A stretch of 64,000 nt of DNA from Spinacia oleracea (Eukaryota > Streptophyta > Magnoliopsida > Caryophyllales > Amaranthaceae): the NCBI RefSeq assembly GCF_020520425.1, contig NC_079492.1, positions 113,433,157 through 113,497,156 of the forward strand, read 5' to 3'. How positions within the stretch are numbered: the first letter of the stretch is position 1; each line of letters opens with the position of its first letter. Both the position numbers and the translations under genes were made by a program. Positions 11,879 through 23,717 of the stretch are shown piece after piece. The notes beneath the pieces were generated by a model that saw nothing but the letters and a program-made list of their open reading frames with translations, was not told where the DNA came from and searched no databases.

Positions 11879-14800
11879 CTCCCCTGCTCCTTATTATATC
11901 TTTTAAAATATTCCTTTCCTTCTTTCTAAAACTGAAACTTTGCAGTATGATGTTCTTTGGTTATTTGGGAACCTACAAATCTATAATAGATCTATTCATA
12001 TGCACAAAAGATCTTTGTTTTTTACTTTGAAGTACGATTTCCCCCTGTTTTGATTATATTCCACGTATATGCATGGGGGGGTGATTTTTAGGCAATTTTA
12101 CTTTCATTTATGTTGTTTACTTTCGCTTATTCCTAGCCAGTGTTGATCTCCTCATCATTTACACATGCTGTCCTACTCCATTCAAATTGATGTATTTGTT
12201 TCTAATTCTTTGTTGCTGCTTTCAGTTATATTGGCGAACTGGAAGTACTGGGTACTTATTAGAGACTGTTATGATGCTGGAACTAGGATTAAATATCAGA
12301 AGGTCAGTTCTCCGTCGACTAGGCTTTCTATTCTTTCCGATTTCTTTTAATTCTCTTGAAATGACATGATTTCTCTTACTTTTATTTGGACGTACTTAGA
12401 ATATTGTTACATATCTTTAATGCTGAATTATACAAAGCTTCAAGTGTATAAGTTGGTTGTATTTCTTGGTGTGTAGACTTCTTGCGTTGTACATGTGTAT
12501 TTATTTTCTTATTTCTGGAAACTCTTTGTGAGGTCGAGTAGTCCCTTCGCTTCATAGATGTGGTTGTACTTTTTTTTCTTTTAGACTGTTGATCTCGGTA
12601 TATTTTAAAAAATATTTACAAGTTTGATGTCTATGGATTCTATCCTTGGCTAGATTAGGCTGAACCAGCCCGATTTTCATCTGCTGCCTATTTGGTTGAA
12701 TGTGGAGGTGACGTTGATTTCTTGTTTTATTGTACAGATCTGTATCACAGTACAAGATAATATTGCTGCATTTGTATTCTCACTTGGGTGCGCTTCCTGT
12801 AGCCTATGAATGGTTAGTATTTTATCAGTGCCGAAATCCCTTTTTTTTAAGGAGTGAATCGATAGGGCTAAACGTACTCTATGATAATAAAAGATTTAAA
12901 GGTATCTTGTGTTATTTTAAATTATGATGTGATTAAATTGCAGGTATCGTTCTCTTGATGTGAAAAATATCCTGTTAGAGTCGTTTACACACCAAATCCT
13001 GCCACAGATGTTGTTATCTCCTCTTTGGGAAGATTTAAATGATCTTTTGAAAGATTACCTGAAATTCATGGATGACCATCTTAGGGAATCAGCAGACCTT
13101 ACGTTTCTTGCTTATCGACATCGTAATTATTCGAAAGTAAGTTCTGTTTTTAGATTATTTTAAGTTTGCTTCAGTCATGTCATTTGGTTAATGCTGCCTC
13201 TGTCTCACACTATCACCCTCCTTATTTGTTGGTGGATGAGTTGGGGATGATTTTGTGTGCATGTGCGTGTGCTATTTCAAGTGTCAAATTTTGATTATTG
13301 TTTCGGCTGCTAAATTACGTTGCAATTTAGCAAATAGATTGGGCCTTTCTAATTAATTTTGGCATGTGTTCTAGATTCAGTTCCTTTAAAAAAAAACATT
13401 CTAGATTCAGTTCTATTCAATCTTAGATGCCTACGATCATTCTTGCTAGTTTTTTTCTTCTCATTTTCCCTGACTTCCCCACATCCATCTTGCTCTCTTT
13501 CACCTTTTGTCTGTTTGCATACGTGTGGTAGTTTCTGTTGTTAAACTCAATATCTGTTGTTGAAATAGGAATGTATAGTAGAATCCTATGGTTGCTTTGG
13601 TGTAAGTATTTCCTGATTTTACAAAGTAGGTCTAGACTCTAGACTCTAGAGATCCAGACTTTAGAAAATCTTATTGGGTTTAGACACTTAGACTTTATTT
13701 ATGGACTAAGCAGTATTGCTTTTTCTTTTCATATTTCAGGTTATTGAGTTTGTGCAGTTCAAAGAGAGATTGCAGCACTCTAACCAATATGTGATTGCAC
13801 GACTTGAATCATCTATTCTAAGGCTGAAAGAGAAAGCTGACAACATTGAGGAGGAAGAGGTAATATTTATTGCAACACATGCCCTTAGCTACACACTGAT
13901 GTTTCTTTTGCAAGTGTCATTGACATGTATGCTTCACAGGGTGTTTTTGAATGCTTGAAATGTGGAACACAAGCTCTTGAACTTGCAAGTGGTACTTTGT
14001 GTGACTCGTTAACATTCAATGAAGAATTGCAGTTAAGGCCTTGGTGGACTCCAACTCCAAAAAAGAACTACCTTTTAGGTGAGTGCAGCATGCTCTGTGG
14101 TCAGCAGTATTTTTTTTTCTTCCCCTTTTCGTCGACACCCTTTTTAGTTTTCATGCAAGTTGCAAAGCAAAAATCTGGTTCCCTGGTAACATTGATTATT
14201 GTTGATGTAGAGCGTTTTTTTTCTCCAACTTTTCAGCATCAAGAAATAGTTCTTCTCGGCTCTTTTTAAGTTTCTCATGATTTAGTTCTTCTCTCTTCTT
14301 TTCTTGTATTGCTATCATCGCTTTCCTTTGTATGATTGTGTTTTTTGAGAGGGGGAAAGTTATTTAATTAAATAATTAATCTGTGTTATTTATTTATTTA
14401 TTACAGACCCGTTTGAAGAACTCGATCATCCAACGGATAACTTGGTATAGTTTTATTGCTGCTCATAATGATATTTTACTTTGACTATTCATACTGATTA
14501 TGGTCCACTGAACTGTATGCAGGATCATAGGAAAGAATGGGAAACAAATGTACGAGAGAAGCTTGAGAAGAGATCTCTTCTTCCTCGAATGGTCTATTTG
14601 TCTACGCAGTGTGTATCAGCTTCTATTAAGGAGAACATAGAAGCTAATGGGTCTGAGTGTGGCTCTATCTTCTCTTTGGAGATGAAATCTTTGCTGGAAC
14701 GCTATGTGAAGATCCTTGGCTGTTCCCTTGACGAGGCTGTGAAAGTTTTGCTTGATGTTGCAGAGGGTCAAAGACCTTTGGAGGTGTGTATATTGTATTC

Positions 14801-15792
14801 CTGTCCTTTCTTGTTTATTATCCGACGCTGGCTGGTTCTGACACTCTCACTTTCGCTAAGAAAGCCAAGTGGCACACTTATTCATTTTTAATATATTTCT
14901 AATATGACATGCTATGCCCCCACCTATCTTTTAACATTTATATTTCCCAAACCGTATTGTGAAAAAACAAGTAGAAATATATTTTATTGTTTTTATTGTG
15001 AAAAAACAAGTAGAAATTTATTTTATTGTGAAAAAACCGTATAGGGAGTTTTACTGTTTTTGTTTTATATTTTCATGTGTTGGCATTTGACAGGCTTTGG
15101 GCACAGACTTGATCGAATGGGTGAATTTTGCTGTGTTTTTAAATGCATGGAGCTTGAGTTCCCATGAAACTGTGCTTCCAATGGGTGAAGAGAGTATATC
15201 TCTTTGGCATGTAGTAAATTCTTTGCTACAAAAGTCTATAGAAAGTAAGGTCCGAATAATAGGTCCCCAGGGTTGTTCTCCAGGAGGGGCCAGGGATCTG
15301 TCAGTTTTGGTGCAATTGATTGGAGAACCTATGGCTTGGCATTGTTTAGTTCTCCAGTATTTTATCCGTTCATCTCTTCCTTGTGGCAAGAAGAAAAAGA
15401 AAAGTGGTGGACCTGCCGATAGCTCGACTTCCGTGTTATCTCAGTCAATCCGTGATTCTGTTTTGTCCCTGTATAGCATTATAGAAGTGGTAGTGGAATG
15501 GTTGAAAAAAGAGGTGAATAAAACAGACGATGAAGCAGTGGACCATTTGCTCTCCTTCCTCGTGAGTGACTCAAATGAGGGTCCTGGAAAAGTTTACCAG
15601 GCTCTTAAAGATTTAATATCTACTGCAGATGAAGGAGAACTAGGTGACAGAATCTTCAAAGGAATAAATTCCTGGAGTCCTACAGATATTGCCAGGAAAA
15701 CATTCAAAGGCCAACATAAAATGATGTCGAATTTCCTACAAATATGCAACTCCAAGCTAAAGGTGTTGGAGGCCATAAAGCAACAAATATAA
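5489..15792 (+). CDS. NAA25: NatB N-terminal acetyltransferase auxiliary subunit NAA25
   Basis: NAA25 (TCU2 in Arabidopsis) is the ribosome-anchoring auxiliary subunit of NatB; with catalytic NAA20 it acetylates N-termini beginning Met-Asp/Glu/Asn/Gln in the cytosol. Nineteen exons splice by GT-AG with frame kept throughout: 5489-5647, 6413-6569, 6645-6763, 6853-6927, 7684-7777, 7866-7984, 8275-8345, 8715-8853, 9594-9769, 10484-10686, 10818-10948, 12226-12302, 12738-12812, 12944-13136, 13740-13859, 13940-14078, 14407-14444, 14523-14783, 15094-15792. The product is 1014 aa, close to the family's roughly 1000 aa. The N-terminal third is TPR-like helical repeats (for example the exon 1-3 segment with ALKLASSLLTKYPNLPYAM and CLEAKELLHK). 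The start was chosen because MSSALAGKFG leads straight into the conserved WDAIDSRQYKNALK block. No frameshift or stop is present. Introns are clean except intron 8 (two Stowaway elements) and intron 11 (long G/C homopolymers). Recognition is by sequence memory, not a search. Confidence 0.92.
8984..9217. mobile_element. Stowaway-like MITE in NAA25 intron 8 (first)
   Basis: Left end CTTCCTTTGTCCCACAAGTA pairs with the right end (reverse complement CTCTCTCCGTCCCATAATA), the well-known plant CTCCCTCCGTCCC Tc1/mariner-Stowaway terminus. A TA follows the right end; the left flank is degenerate. No coding capacity. Confidence 0.75.
9272..9524. mobile_element. Stowaway-like MITE in NAA25 intron 8 (second)
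   Basis: The left end CTACCTCCGTTTCTAAACAG and right end (reverse complement CTTCCTCCGTTCAAAAATCG) are inverted repeats, both continuing to TTGTACCATTTTGAC / TTGCAACATTTTGAC. The left flank is TA; the right TA has decayed. Length about 253 bp. Confidence 0.8.
11019..11032 (+). repeat. G14 homopolymer in NAA25 intron 11
   Basis: Fourteen consecutive G. A second run of 13 G follows at 11241-11253. Confidence 0.9.
11846..11877 (+). repeat. C32 homopolymer in NAA25 intron 11
   Basis: Thirty-two consecutive C inside intron 11 (10949-12225). Just before it, CCCTTTCTCCCCCTCCTCATC (two copies, near 11655 and 11825) marks a local duplication of about 170 bp spacing. The ORF crossing this tract is intronic and not called. 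Confidence 0.85.
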
Positions 15793-16331
15793 GGTGCCAG
15801 TACTGTGTTAACTCGCTGTCAACAGTTGGTTGTGTTGGGTGATTATTTTTGACTGGTTTGCAATTTTACATGTCACCTTGGCACATTGAGCCTCTTGCCT
15901 TCATTATTTTATTACTACATGATCTAGGTGCCGTGTTTTTTCTCCCTTCCTGATACCAGTTTCCCTCTCTAACTGGTATGTTTCTCAATGGGGAATTTCG
16001 AGCTTGAATCATGTACATTTAATAACCATAGGAAACATTTCCATCTTCAGTGCTTACTGACCGTGGGAGAAAAAAAGATAGAGAGGCTTGTAACTTGCTT
16101 TTTTGGAGATGAGCTTTGTCGATATATTTTTTTGAATCATAGTTTTAGCATTTGGTGGAATAGTTAATTTTTTTTTTTTTGGAGATGTGCTTTGTCGATA
16201 ATGTTTTTTTTTGTATTATGAGGTTACTGATGAGAAAGGTTAGACAGAGTTGCTATTAATGGATAGATTATACATGGGGTTATTGATGTTGACTTAGTTT
16301 AGTGAAGACGTTTATAATGTTGTATCGCAAT
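15793..16331 (+). other. NAA25 3' UTR and downstream spacer
   Basis: T-rich sequence following the NAA25 stop codon. No canonical AATAAA is seen close by; looser A/T-rich signals occur around 16015-16080. TTTGGAGATGWGCTTTGTCGATA occurs twice (near 16103 and 16180), a short local duplication. No other gene. Confidence 0.45.
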
Positions 16332-16879
16332 TATACCCGTCAAACGGGTCGGTTGGGTCGGGTTGTAAAAAATTATTTTCGGGTTCGGGTTGAATCGGGT
16401 CGGTCATTTTCGGGTTCGGGTTTACAAATGCTTGTTCAAGACCCAGAACTTTCGGGTTCGGGTCGACCCAACGGGTTGAGAGATTTTAAAACGCGCATTA
16501 TATTTTCATTAATTTAGGTGATAAATATACAAAGTATTAGCAGAAATTAACAAATTTTCCTACACAAGTTTATATTTAGTCAAATTCAACTATAAAATGA
16601 CGTATAAGTATAAATAAAATCATATTACACACAACAATAGTAAAAATAACGTGCTTATTATGCTTAAATTTTCTCATAATCTCATTTTTTAGTATAAATA
16701 CAATGATTTTCAATCGGTCGGGTCCAAAACGGGTTCGGTCGGGTTTTGACCCATTACTTTTCGGGTTGCTCGGGTTCGGATAAAATCGGGTTACGGGTCA
16801 CAAAATCTTGTTCAGGACCCAGTATTTTCGGGTCGGGTTCGGATCGGTTTTCGGGTCGGGTCGATTTTTGACAGGTCTA
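16332..16879. mobile_element. hAT-like miniature element with GGGTCGGGTT arrays
   Basis: ATCGCAAT flanks both sides (16324-16331 and 16880-16887), an 8-bp duplication as made by hAT transposases. Termini are inverted: TATACCCGTCAAAC at left, reverse complement TAGACCTGTCAAAA at right. Subterminal regions are filled with GGGTCGGGTT/CGGGTTCGGG repeats in inverted arrangement around an AT-rich centre. No transposase. Confidence 0.75.
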
Positions 16880-17965
16880 ATCGCAATGTATGAGGCGTCA
16901 TACTATAGAGTTTACACAAGCTTTTCAAAAAATCGGTGCATAAAACGCGCCAGTTTCTTGTTCCTTCCCTTCCCTTCCCTTTTCGCTCTCCGCATCATGA
17001 AGATGGTGGTATTGGTTACAGAATTGTAGAGGGAATTTGAAGAGCGAAAACCCTTTTATGAAAATTTTGAGATTTGATTTAAGAAGTTGGAAAACGTCAA
17101 TGGTGACCCAACTCGTTTAATAAATGTGTCTTGTTGTGTAGTGTTGACTTGTTAACTAATCATGGCGAAATCTCTTAACACTAACTCCTTTTTTTCGTGT
17201 TGGGTTCGTATCGTGTTGTCGTATTTGATAAAGGTTCATCACTAAATACATAAAGTTACTGGTTGTTATTTTTTCTAAGAAAGTCAAGTCGTGTCAGTTG
17301 TGTTAAGAATCTCAACTAACCCGACCCATTTGATTAAACTTGTCGTGTTGTATTGATTCATTTATTTAAATGAGCCGTAAACCTTTGACACTAACTTGCT
17401 TTTTTCGTGTTCAGCTCGTGTCGTGTCAAATTCCACCAACTCTACCTGAAATCATAACTATTGACCAACATGAAACAGATACATGCTAGCTACTCACAAA
17501 AAAATAAAATGGAAACGCTTACTTATACTAAACATTAATTGTATTCAATTGGCATGGGATTTTGACATGTATTTTTAAATCAATTTCAATTTTGAGATTA
17601 TAATAAAGGCTGTTAGGATCAGGATCTTACCTTGGATCAATGCAAGGGGATAGGATCCGATCGATAGAATCGGGATCGTAGGATCGTAAGATCCTACTAA
17701 ATCGTAAAAATAATGTTTACATTATTAAAATGTGATGTAAAATCATGTATATTCAAGTAATCTTAATACATAAAGATAATTTTTTGCTCACATAAGATTA
17801 ATAGTTGTGTAATTCAAGTGCAATTAATAAGATGTGCGCAAGGTTGTGGAAATTTAGATTTTAGTTATGATCAACTTCAAGTCTTAGTTAATAAAATTAT
17901 ATGATTTCTTTACCTTTTAGTAAAATTGATACTTCTTTATATTTAACTAATTTATTCATCAACTA
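16880..17965. other. Repeat-derived intergenic DNA
   Basis: No gene seen. Contains a diverged internal duplication (two segments around 17150-17230 and 17370-17440 both containing CACTAACT plus TTTTTTCGTGTT and TCGTGTCGTGT-like sequence) and a GATC-rich patch at 17590-17700 (repeated GGATC motifs). Source elements not identified. Confidence 0.4.
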
Positions 17966-18362
17966 ACTAGAGGTTTAAGACAGGGTGACCCCCTCTCACA
18001 ACTGCTCTTTACTCTATGCATGAAGTATTTTTCAAGGGCTATGACAACTGTAGGAGAACATCCTCTTTTCAAATTTCACTCAAGATGCAAACTGCTGTCC
18101 CTTAACCATCTTTGTTTCGCTGATGACCTACTGATGTTCTGTAAAGGTGATCCAGAGGTAGTTCAACTAATGCTAGAAGGGTTCCATCTCTTCTCTAACA
18201 CTACAGGTTTGAAGGTTAATGCCAACAAATCCTCCATGTACTGCTGTGGTATCAGTACAACATCTAAGGAAGCTATTGGGGCAATCACTGGTTTCTAGTT
18301 TGGAGAGCTAACTTTCAGATACTTGGGTGTTCCCATCAGTGCTGGTAAGCTTAAAGCCAGTG
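17966..18362 (+). pseudogene. LINE reverse transcriptase remnant
   Basis: The translation contains GLRQGDPLS, then CFADDLLMFCKG, the FADD form of the RT catalytic YxDD box, then GLKVNANKS and, after an in-frame TAG at 18296-18298, FRYLGVPIS. This order is that of the palm/thumb of a plant L1-type LINE RT. Both ends are missing: the 5' part is absent and the 3' side is cut at 18363 by an LTR retrotransposon. It does not resume after that element. Confidence 0.85.
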
Positions 18363-18885
18363 TGTTAGAATCCAAAATTCCTTTACTTGTATTTCTCTTT
18401 TCTATTGCTTTCTAGGATCTTTCTAATACTTTTCTAGGTTTTAGAGAGAATTGAAATATTATGTTACTGTAATTCCAGTGTTCACTGGCAAGTTTTAGCT
18501 AATTCAAAATAAACCTCTATGAGGGGTATGAACCAATACCTCTCATCAGAAGTTACATTTTCTTAATCACTTGCATTGTTGCTAGCCTTTATAGATATTG
18601 TGCTGTCGCATGTTTTTAAGCTTTCCAAGACCCAACAAAGTCTACCGCAAAACATATACATTCTCGTCAACGGTCCCGCTTGTGCCTGTTGTGCGCACAC
18701 AAGTGCCCCGATCGACCCCCGACCCTTGCTCTTGTCGCCAATAGGCAAGAGTGCTCATTCTAAAGTAAACACCCGCTCGTGCTCCGAGCCTTGAGATTCA
18801 CTTTCCACACAAGGCTTGCACCCTTGCCGCCCCATAGGCAAGAGCGCGCCGCAAGATCCGGTATCAAAACACTCGGACCGTGACA
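18363..18885 (+). repeat. 5' LTR of gypsy element A
   Basis: 523-bp repeat starting TG and ending CA. About 420 bp of it recurs at 20876-21299 with substitutions and small indels. The duplicated GGCAAGAG-containing segments inside (near 18741 and 18836) are an internal feature of the LTR. Confidence 0.8.
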
Positions 18886-18945
18886 GTTGGTATCAGATCC
18901 AAGGTTCAAACCTAGGCACCGAGAGACCCGAGCAAGCAATCTGAG

Positions 18946-19938
18946 ATGGAATCAATCGAAGAAAGACTATCCTGGCTAGAGGGCAAGTTAGAGAACTGGA
19001 CCCGACTCGAGGAAATTGTGATTGGCCAAGCCAAAGAAACAGAGCGACTCCAGAATGCGGTCGACGAGCTCATGCAAGAAAGAGAAGGATTGCATGAGCA
19101 GCTGAGTTTTGTCAAAGGGCAAGCCCCTGATGTGCGCTGCGCGGATTGACTCGAGTGGAGGTAGTGCGATGAAGATCAAACCTCTGAAGCCTCGAGACTA
19201 CAGTGGTGCTAGAGACTCGAAGGAAGTTGATAACTTCCTATTCGACATGGAGTAGTATTTCAGAATTTGTCAGCTGAATGACAATCTAAAGGTGGATACC
19301 GCGACCATGCATTTTTCGGATGACGGGAAGCTGTGGTGGCGCACAAATATATCGAAGAGGGGAAAGTAAAGAAAGACACCCGGGAAGAGTTCAAGAAGGA
19401 CCTCAAAGATCAGTTCTACCTTGAAAACACCGAGCTTGTTGCAAGAATGGAGCTACAGGAGATCCGCCACAAGGGCTCCATACGCGACTATGTGAAGGAA
19501 TACTCGACCTGCATGTTGGACATCCGAGACATGAATGAGAAGGATCGGTTGTTCAACTTTGTTCACGGGTTAAAATAATGGGCGCAACGTGAAGTCTTGA
19601 GGTCGAAGGTTGACACCCTCTCGGCCGCCATGACTGATGCAGAGCGACTAATGGACTACATTGCAGGGAAGGACCATCGCTCGGAAGAAGAACCAAGGGG
19701 GACGCCTACAAGTTTGGAGGGCCCGACTCCAAGCTCACCCAAGAGTGCGAGAAGTGACTCAAGGGTGTTGTCCAGCTCAGTCGGGGGATTCAAGAAAGGA
19801 AACGGAGGAGGAGACTCGCAGAAACCATGGTCATCACCTTCCCTATCCACAAAGGAATCCAAGATCAGCACGCCCTCAGGAAACATTAGTTTACTTAACT
19901 GTTTGCTATGTCGAGGCCCACAAAAATGGTGGGAGTGA
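18946..19938 (+). pseudogene. Decayed Gag of gypsy element A
   Basis: The N-terminal 67-codon ORF (18946-19149) is a charged coiled-coil-like segment (MESIEERLSWLEGKLENW). From 19169 a Retrotrans_gag domain begins; it has an in-frame TAG at 19253, a one-base frameshift near 19326, then continues to 19938 with a TAA at 19576. Conserved gag features visible are the LWWR block and the HKGSIRDYVKEYS block. A degenerate zinc-knuckle start (CLLCRGPQK) is cut by a TGA at 19936-19938. The protein cannot be made intact. Confidence 0.8.
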
Positions 19939-20052
19939 AAGAACAAAGGGGAGATCGACAACCTACAAAGGAAGTTGTCGGCCATGTCCGTGGAGGAAGC
20001 CCCAAAAGAGAAAGAATAAGAAGCATGCAGTGAGGACGATGAACCCCGCAGA

Positions 20053-20790
20053 ATGAGCTCCGTCTACATGATGTATGTTATGGGGAGAGAGGCCCTGAAG
20101 ACAAGAGAGGGATCCACGAACATGATGTATGTAGACCTCGTGGTGAATGGGAGGAATGCTCGAGCCATGGTCGACACCGGCGCCTCTCACAACTTTGTGA
20201 CCGAAACAGAAGCCCGAAGATTGGGGTTGGTACTCAAGAGAGGAGGCGATAGCATGAAATCCGTCAACTCTAAAGCCAAGACAATCCTTGATGTGGCAGA
20301 ATAGGTGGAAACAAAGTTGGGAGACTGGGAAGGAAAAATGAACTTCACTACCGTCAACATGGACGACTTCAAACTTGTACTTGGATTAGAGTTCCTCCGC
20401 ACCAGCAAAGCAGTTGTAATGCCTCACTTAAATTCTTTGCTTGTAGCAGGTGGACAAACTTGTCTGGTTCGAAGTACATGTACTCCCACAAAAAAAAGTG
20501 AAGGTACGATACCTTTCGGCAATGCGAGTGATGGAGCCACTCAGAAAGGCGACATCTCAGATACCCCCTCGCTAGAAACACAAGAATCAAGATACAAGCT
20601 CAAGCCCAACATCTCCGAGCAAGAAACCAGAAGCAAGGAAGACTTGGATTCACAAGAAGAACCAACTCCAGAAAGAAACACTCATCAAGACTCCCACAAG
20701 AACCCACCAACCAACCAAGACACAACAATATTCAAGAAGACTCCAGCAACCGCCATCAACCAACGGAGCGAAAGAGACTGCAGAATTTAG
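20053..20790 (+). pseudogene. Retropepsin-like protease of gypsy element A
   Basis: Same reading frame as the 3' part of gag. It contains the aspartic protease active-site motif in AMVDTGASHNFVT and the downstream VLGLEFL block of retropepsin-like proteases. A TAG at 20302-20304 separates the two. The C-terminal ~110 residues are low-complexity, rich in Glu, Thr, Lys and Pro, ending at 20790 just before the polypurine tract; RT, RNase H and integrase are absent. Confidence 0.8.
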
Positions 20791-20875
20791 AATAAGAGAT
20801 TTTTCTTTTATCTATTGTAACTCTTGTAAGTCGACGAGGGCGTCGACATCTTAAGCGGGGGAGGATGTTAGAATC

Positions 20876-21299
20876 CAACCTTCCTTTACTTGTATTTCTC
20901 TTTTCTATTGCTTTCTAGGATATTTCAAATAGTTTTCTAGGCTTAAGAGAGAATTATTATGTTACTGTAGTCCCAATGTTCACTGGCAAGTTTTAGCTAA
21001 TTCAAAATAAACCTCTATGAGGGGTATGAACCAATACCTCTCATCAGAAGTTGCCTTTGCTTAATCACTTGCGTTGTTGCTAGCCTTTATAGATATTGTG
21101 CTGTCGCATGTTTTTAAGCTTTCTAAGACCCAACAAAGTCTCCCGCAAAACAGATAAAATTTCATCGTCGGTCCCGCTTGTGCCTGCTGTGCGAAAACAA
21201 GGGCCCCGATCGACCCCCGACCCTCGCTCTTGTCGCTAATAGGCAAGAGTGCTCATTCTAAAGTAAACACCCGCTCTTGCTCCGAGCCTTAAGATTCAT
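20876..21299 (+). repeat. Truncated 3' LTR of gypsy element A
   Basis: Begins TGTTAGAATCC directly after the polypurine tract and parallels the 5' LTR to about AAGATTCA, then diverges. Roughly the last 100 bp of the LTR are missing. Confidence 0.8.
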
Positions 21300-23717
21300 G
21301 ATCATAAAATAACATCACAACTTTAATTCAATAAATTCAATATTATTGCCTATCACTTATTGTGAGTTCCCGAGTGCATAATATCTTAGACGATATCCTA
21401 GCTGGTTGGACCTAAGGCGGATCCGAATGTGTTGTGGACTATCTACGGAGGGGCGGCATTTAATTTGGAGCTCTATACTTGTTCTTGTTCGGTTCGGGAG
21501 CAGCTAGGGAAGGCACGCGTCACATAGTATGTATACTAAATTAAGATAATTGATTATGTGACAATTAATTTGGATTCTAGCTATTTATGGTTTTTCCGCA
21601 TGTAAATTAGATTGTTCATAACCTAGCATCGAACTCTCGGGGATCAAGAATTTTTTATACTAGCTACAAACATGCAACTACTAGTACACTTTACTTCAAA
21701 TAAGCAACCGTTGTTTGCACAACTTGTCACTAGTTGCACAAACAATGTAATCAATACTAAGGGATAGGACTAGGAAGAGAGATTCCTTCTAGTATAACTA
21801 TAGCAAATGAAAGTATTTCCTACTCATACATGAACACAAGACGATTTACTTGTTAATATAAAGGCATTGTGTACTACCACAAAAAATTCTCACCTGATGG
21901 TCACGAACACGGTGTGGTTCAAAGAATCTTGAGTTGTATTTTTTATTTCCTGTCTAGGCCCCCGATGGTCATGGTGACACATAGATAAATAGAAATAAGG
22001 CTCAACACACACTATATCTACGCTCCTAACATCAACACGAAAAACAGACGCGTTTAAGAATAATTTATGTCTTTGTTTCAATTTATGTTCAAATTACTTC
22101 AATATACGTTAATTTTAGAATACTCTGAATGCATGGATTTGTATCTTCATTCAAGAGTTGTTTTGGATTATTAATTAATCTTAGAGTAATTTTGTGGGTT
22201 TGAATGTCCATGCAAGAATAATTTCTGGTTTTGTATGTTTATGTAAGAATATTTCATCCATTTGTATGGTTTTATGTATGAATAATTTCGTGGATATGTA
22301 CGCGCGTTTGTCTAAGAATAATATCGTGGATTATAATTTCGCCGATCTAATTTTCGTTTCCGTTTTATTCTAAAAATTCTTATATTATTACCTTTTGTTC
22401 TTTTGTGTGTGTAAGGTTATTAATTCAAGCAAATTTTTCGCAACCTATTATCACAATCATCACAAAGCTACGAATTTGGAGGATGCCCACTACATTTCAG
22501 ATTTATAGATCTTATTTCTTACTTTGGATGTAAAATAATTTTTAATTGATTATTCGATTTGGTTGTAATATGATTTTAATATCTACGTCATGTACTTTTG
22601 TTTTGGGTTTATGTTGTTAATTGGGTTAATCACAATCATTATTTTCTCAAGTTTTTCTTCACATACCTTCTCCAGATCTAATGATACAAAAATTGATTCA
22701 TTGAATATTCTTTTCCGTGTATAATTCATTTGATGCTACGAAAATGGGTTCAAGCTGACCAAAATAAGCAGGTTAAATGAGTTAACCTATTTATATAAAT
22801 TCAAGTAAAAATAAACTAGGTTGAGAAGATCAAGTTCAGGTTGGCCCCATTAGAGGCATATTAGGTTAGGGTTTAGATTTTCAACCTGATTACTCAAATA
22901 GACCACGTTCAGGTTGGGGGGTTTTTAACCCGTTTAAGTCTGGCTCGAACACGAATCCGACCCAAGCCGACCTGTTTTCCAGCCTAAACCTTGATCAGAT
23001 AACCATAAATTAATCTCATTAATAAGTCAATAAAAGTGGTTGTCACATGAAGCATCTCTAGGAAGAAAGAATCACGAGGAAAACTAGCCGGTGGCCTCCG
23101 CCTCCGCCGATGTGAAGAAAAAGAAAATAATGTTTTTGTTTAGGCTTGGACTTATGGAATCCGCGTAGTCGCTTAAGCGAAGCTTTCAAAACAAAGCTGA
23201 ATCCACTTATGCGCACAACAACAAACTAACAACTACATTTGCCCGGTCGAGCAAACCCGCCCCATCGAGCGCTTTAACCTTCCCTTATTCTTTGTACTCA
23301 CATTCAGTCCTACTACGCCCGGTACTAACGGACGAAGTTCTTTTTCCAAGATTTATTCTTACAAGAGGAAGTATGCTCACGTAGTTCATCATCCCCCCCT
23401 TTTTTTTAATTAATAAGGAAAGAAAACTCAGGCAGACTACGTGAAATCATCCGTTCTGATGAATTACAACGACTCCGAGCAAATTAGATAGAGAATAGAG
23501 AGAACTATGAAACTACCACTTCTTCCAAAGTAACAAACTTCAAAAATAGACGATTAGCCGAGCGGTATATGATGAAGCCCCATCTTCCAGAAGAAAAGGA
23601 ACCCGAATGCCATGAATTTCCCCTTTCTCAAGTTCAATGTTAAGCAACGGATATATTTATTCGGATATTCCTGTGTAAAACTCATAATTGGCGTCCGTCA
23701 AAAACAAAAAGTATACC
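21300..23717. other. Repeat-derived intergenic DNA, no gene assigned
   Basis: No complete gene. 21360-21560 is a GC-richer block (contains CCTAGCTGGTTGGACC and TATCTACGGAGGGGCGGC) that looks like part of a dispersed repeat I cannot name. 22135-22335 holds loosely periodic units sharing GAATAATTTCGTGG-like sequence. 22770-22985 has diverged copies of a TTCAGGTTGG motif. 23140-23700 has a base composition closer to balanced than its surroundings. Confidence 0.4.

Larger units (their letters stand above)
18363..21299 (+). mobile_element. Ty3/gypsy element A, gag-protease only
   Basis: A 5' LTR (18363-18885, TGTTAG...GACA) is followed by a primer-binding site TTGGTATCAGATCC (18887-18900) like the initiator tRNA-Met complement. 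A purine tract GCGGGGGAGGA precedes the 3' LTR, which begins TGTTAG at 20876. The 3' LTR matches only the first ~420 bp of the 5' LTR and stops near 21299, so it is truncated and no target duplication can be found. The interior codes for Gag and an aspartic protease but no reverse transcriptase, RNase H or integrase, so the element is non-autonomous. It is inserted in a LINE remnant. Confidence 0.85.

Noticed and set aside
11536..12030. 164-codon plus-strand ORF
   Set aside because: Lies inside NAA25 intron 11 and reads through the poly-C tract as polyproline; flanking exons splice cleanly around it.
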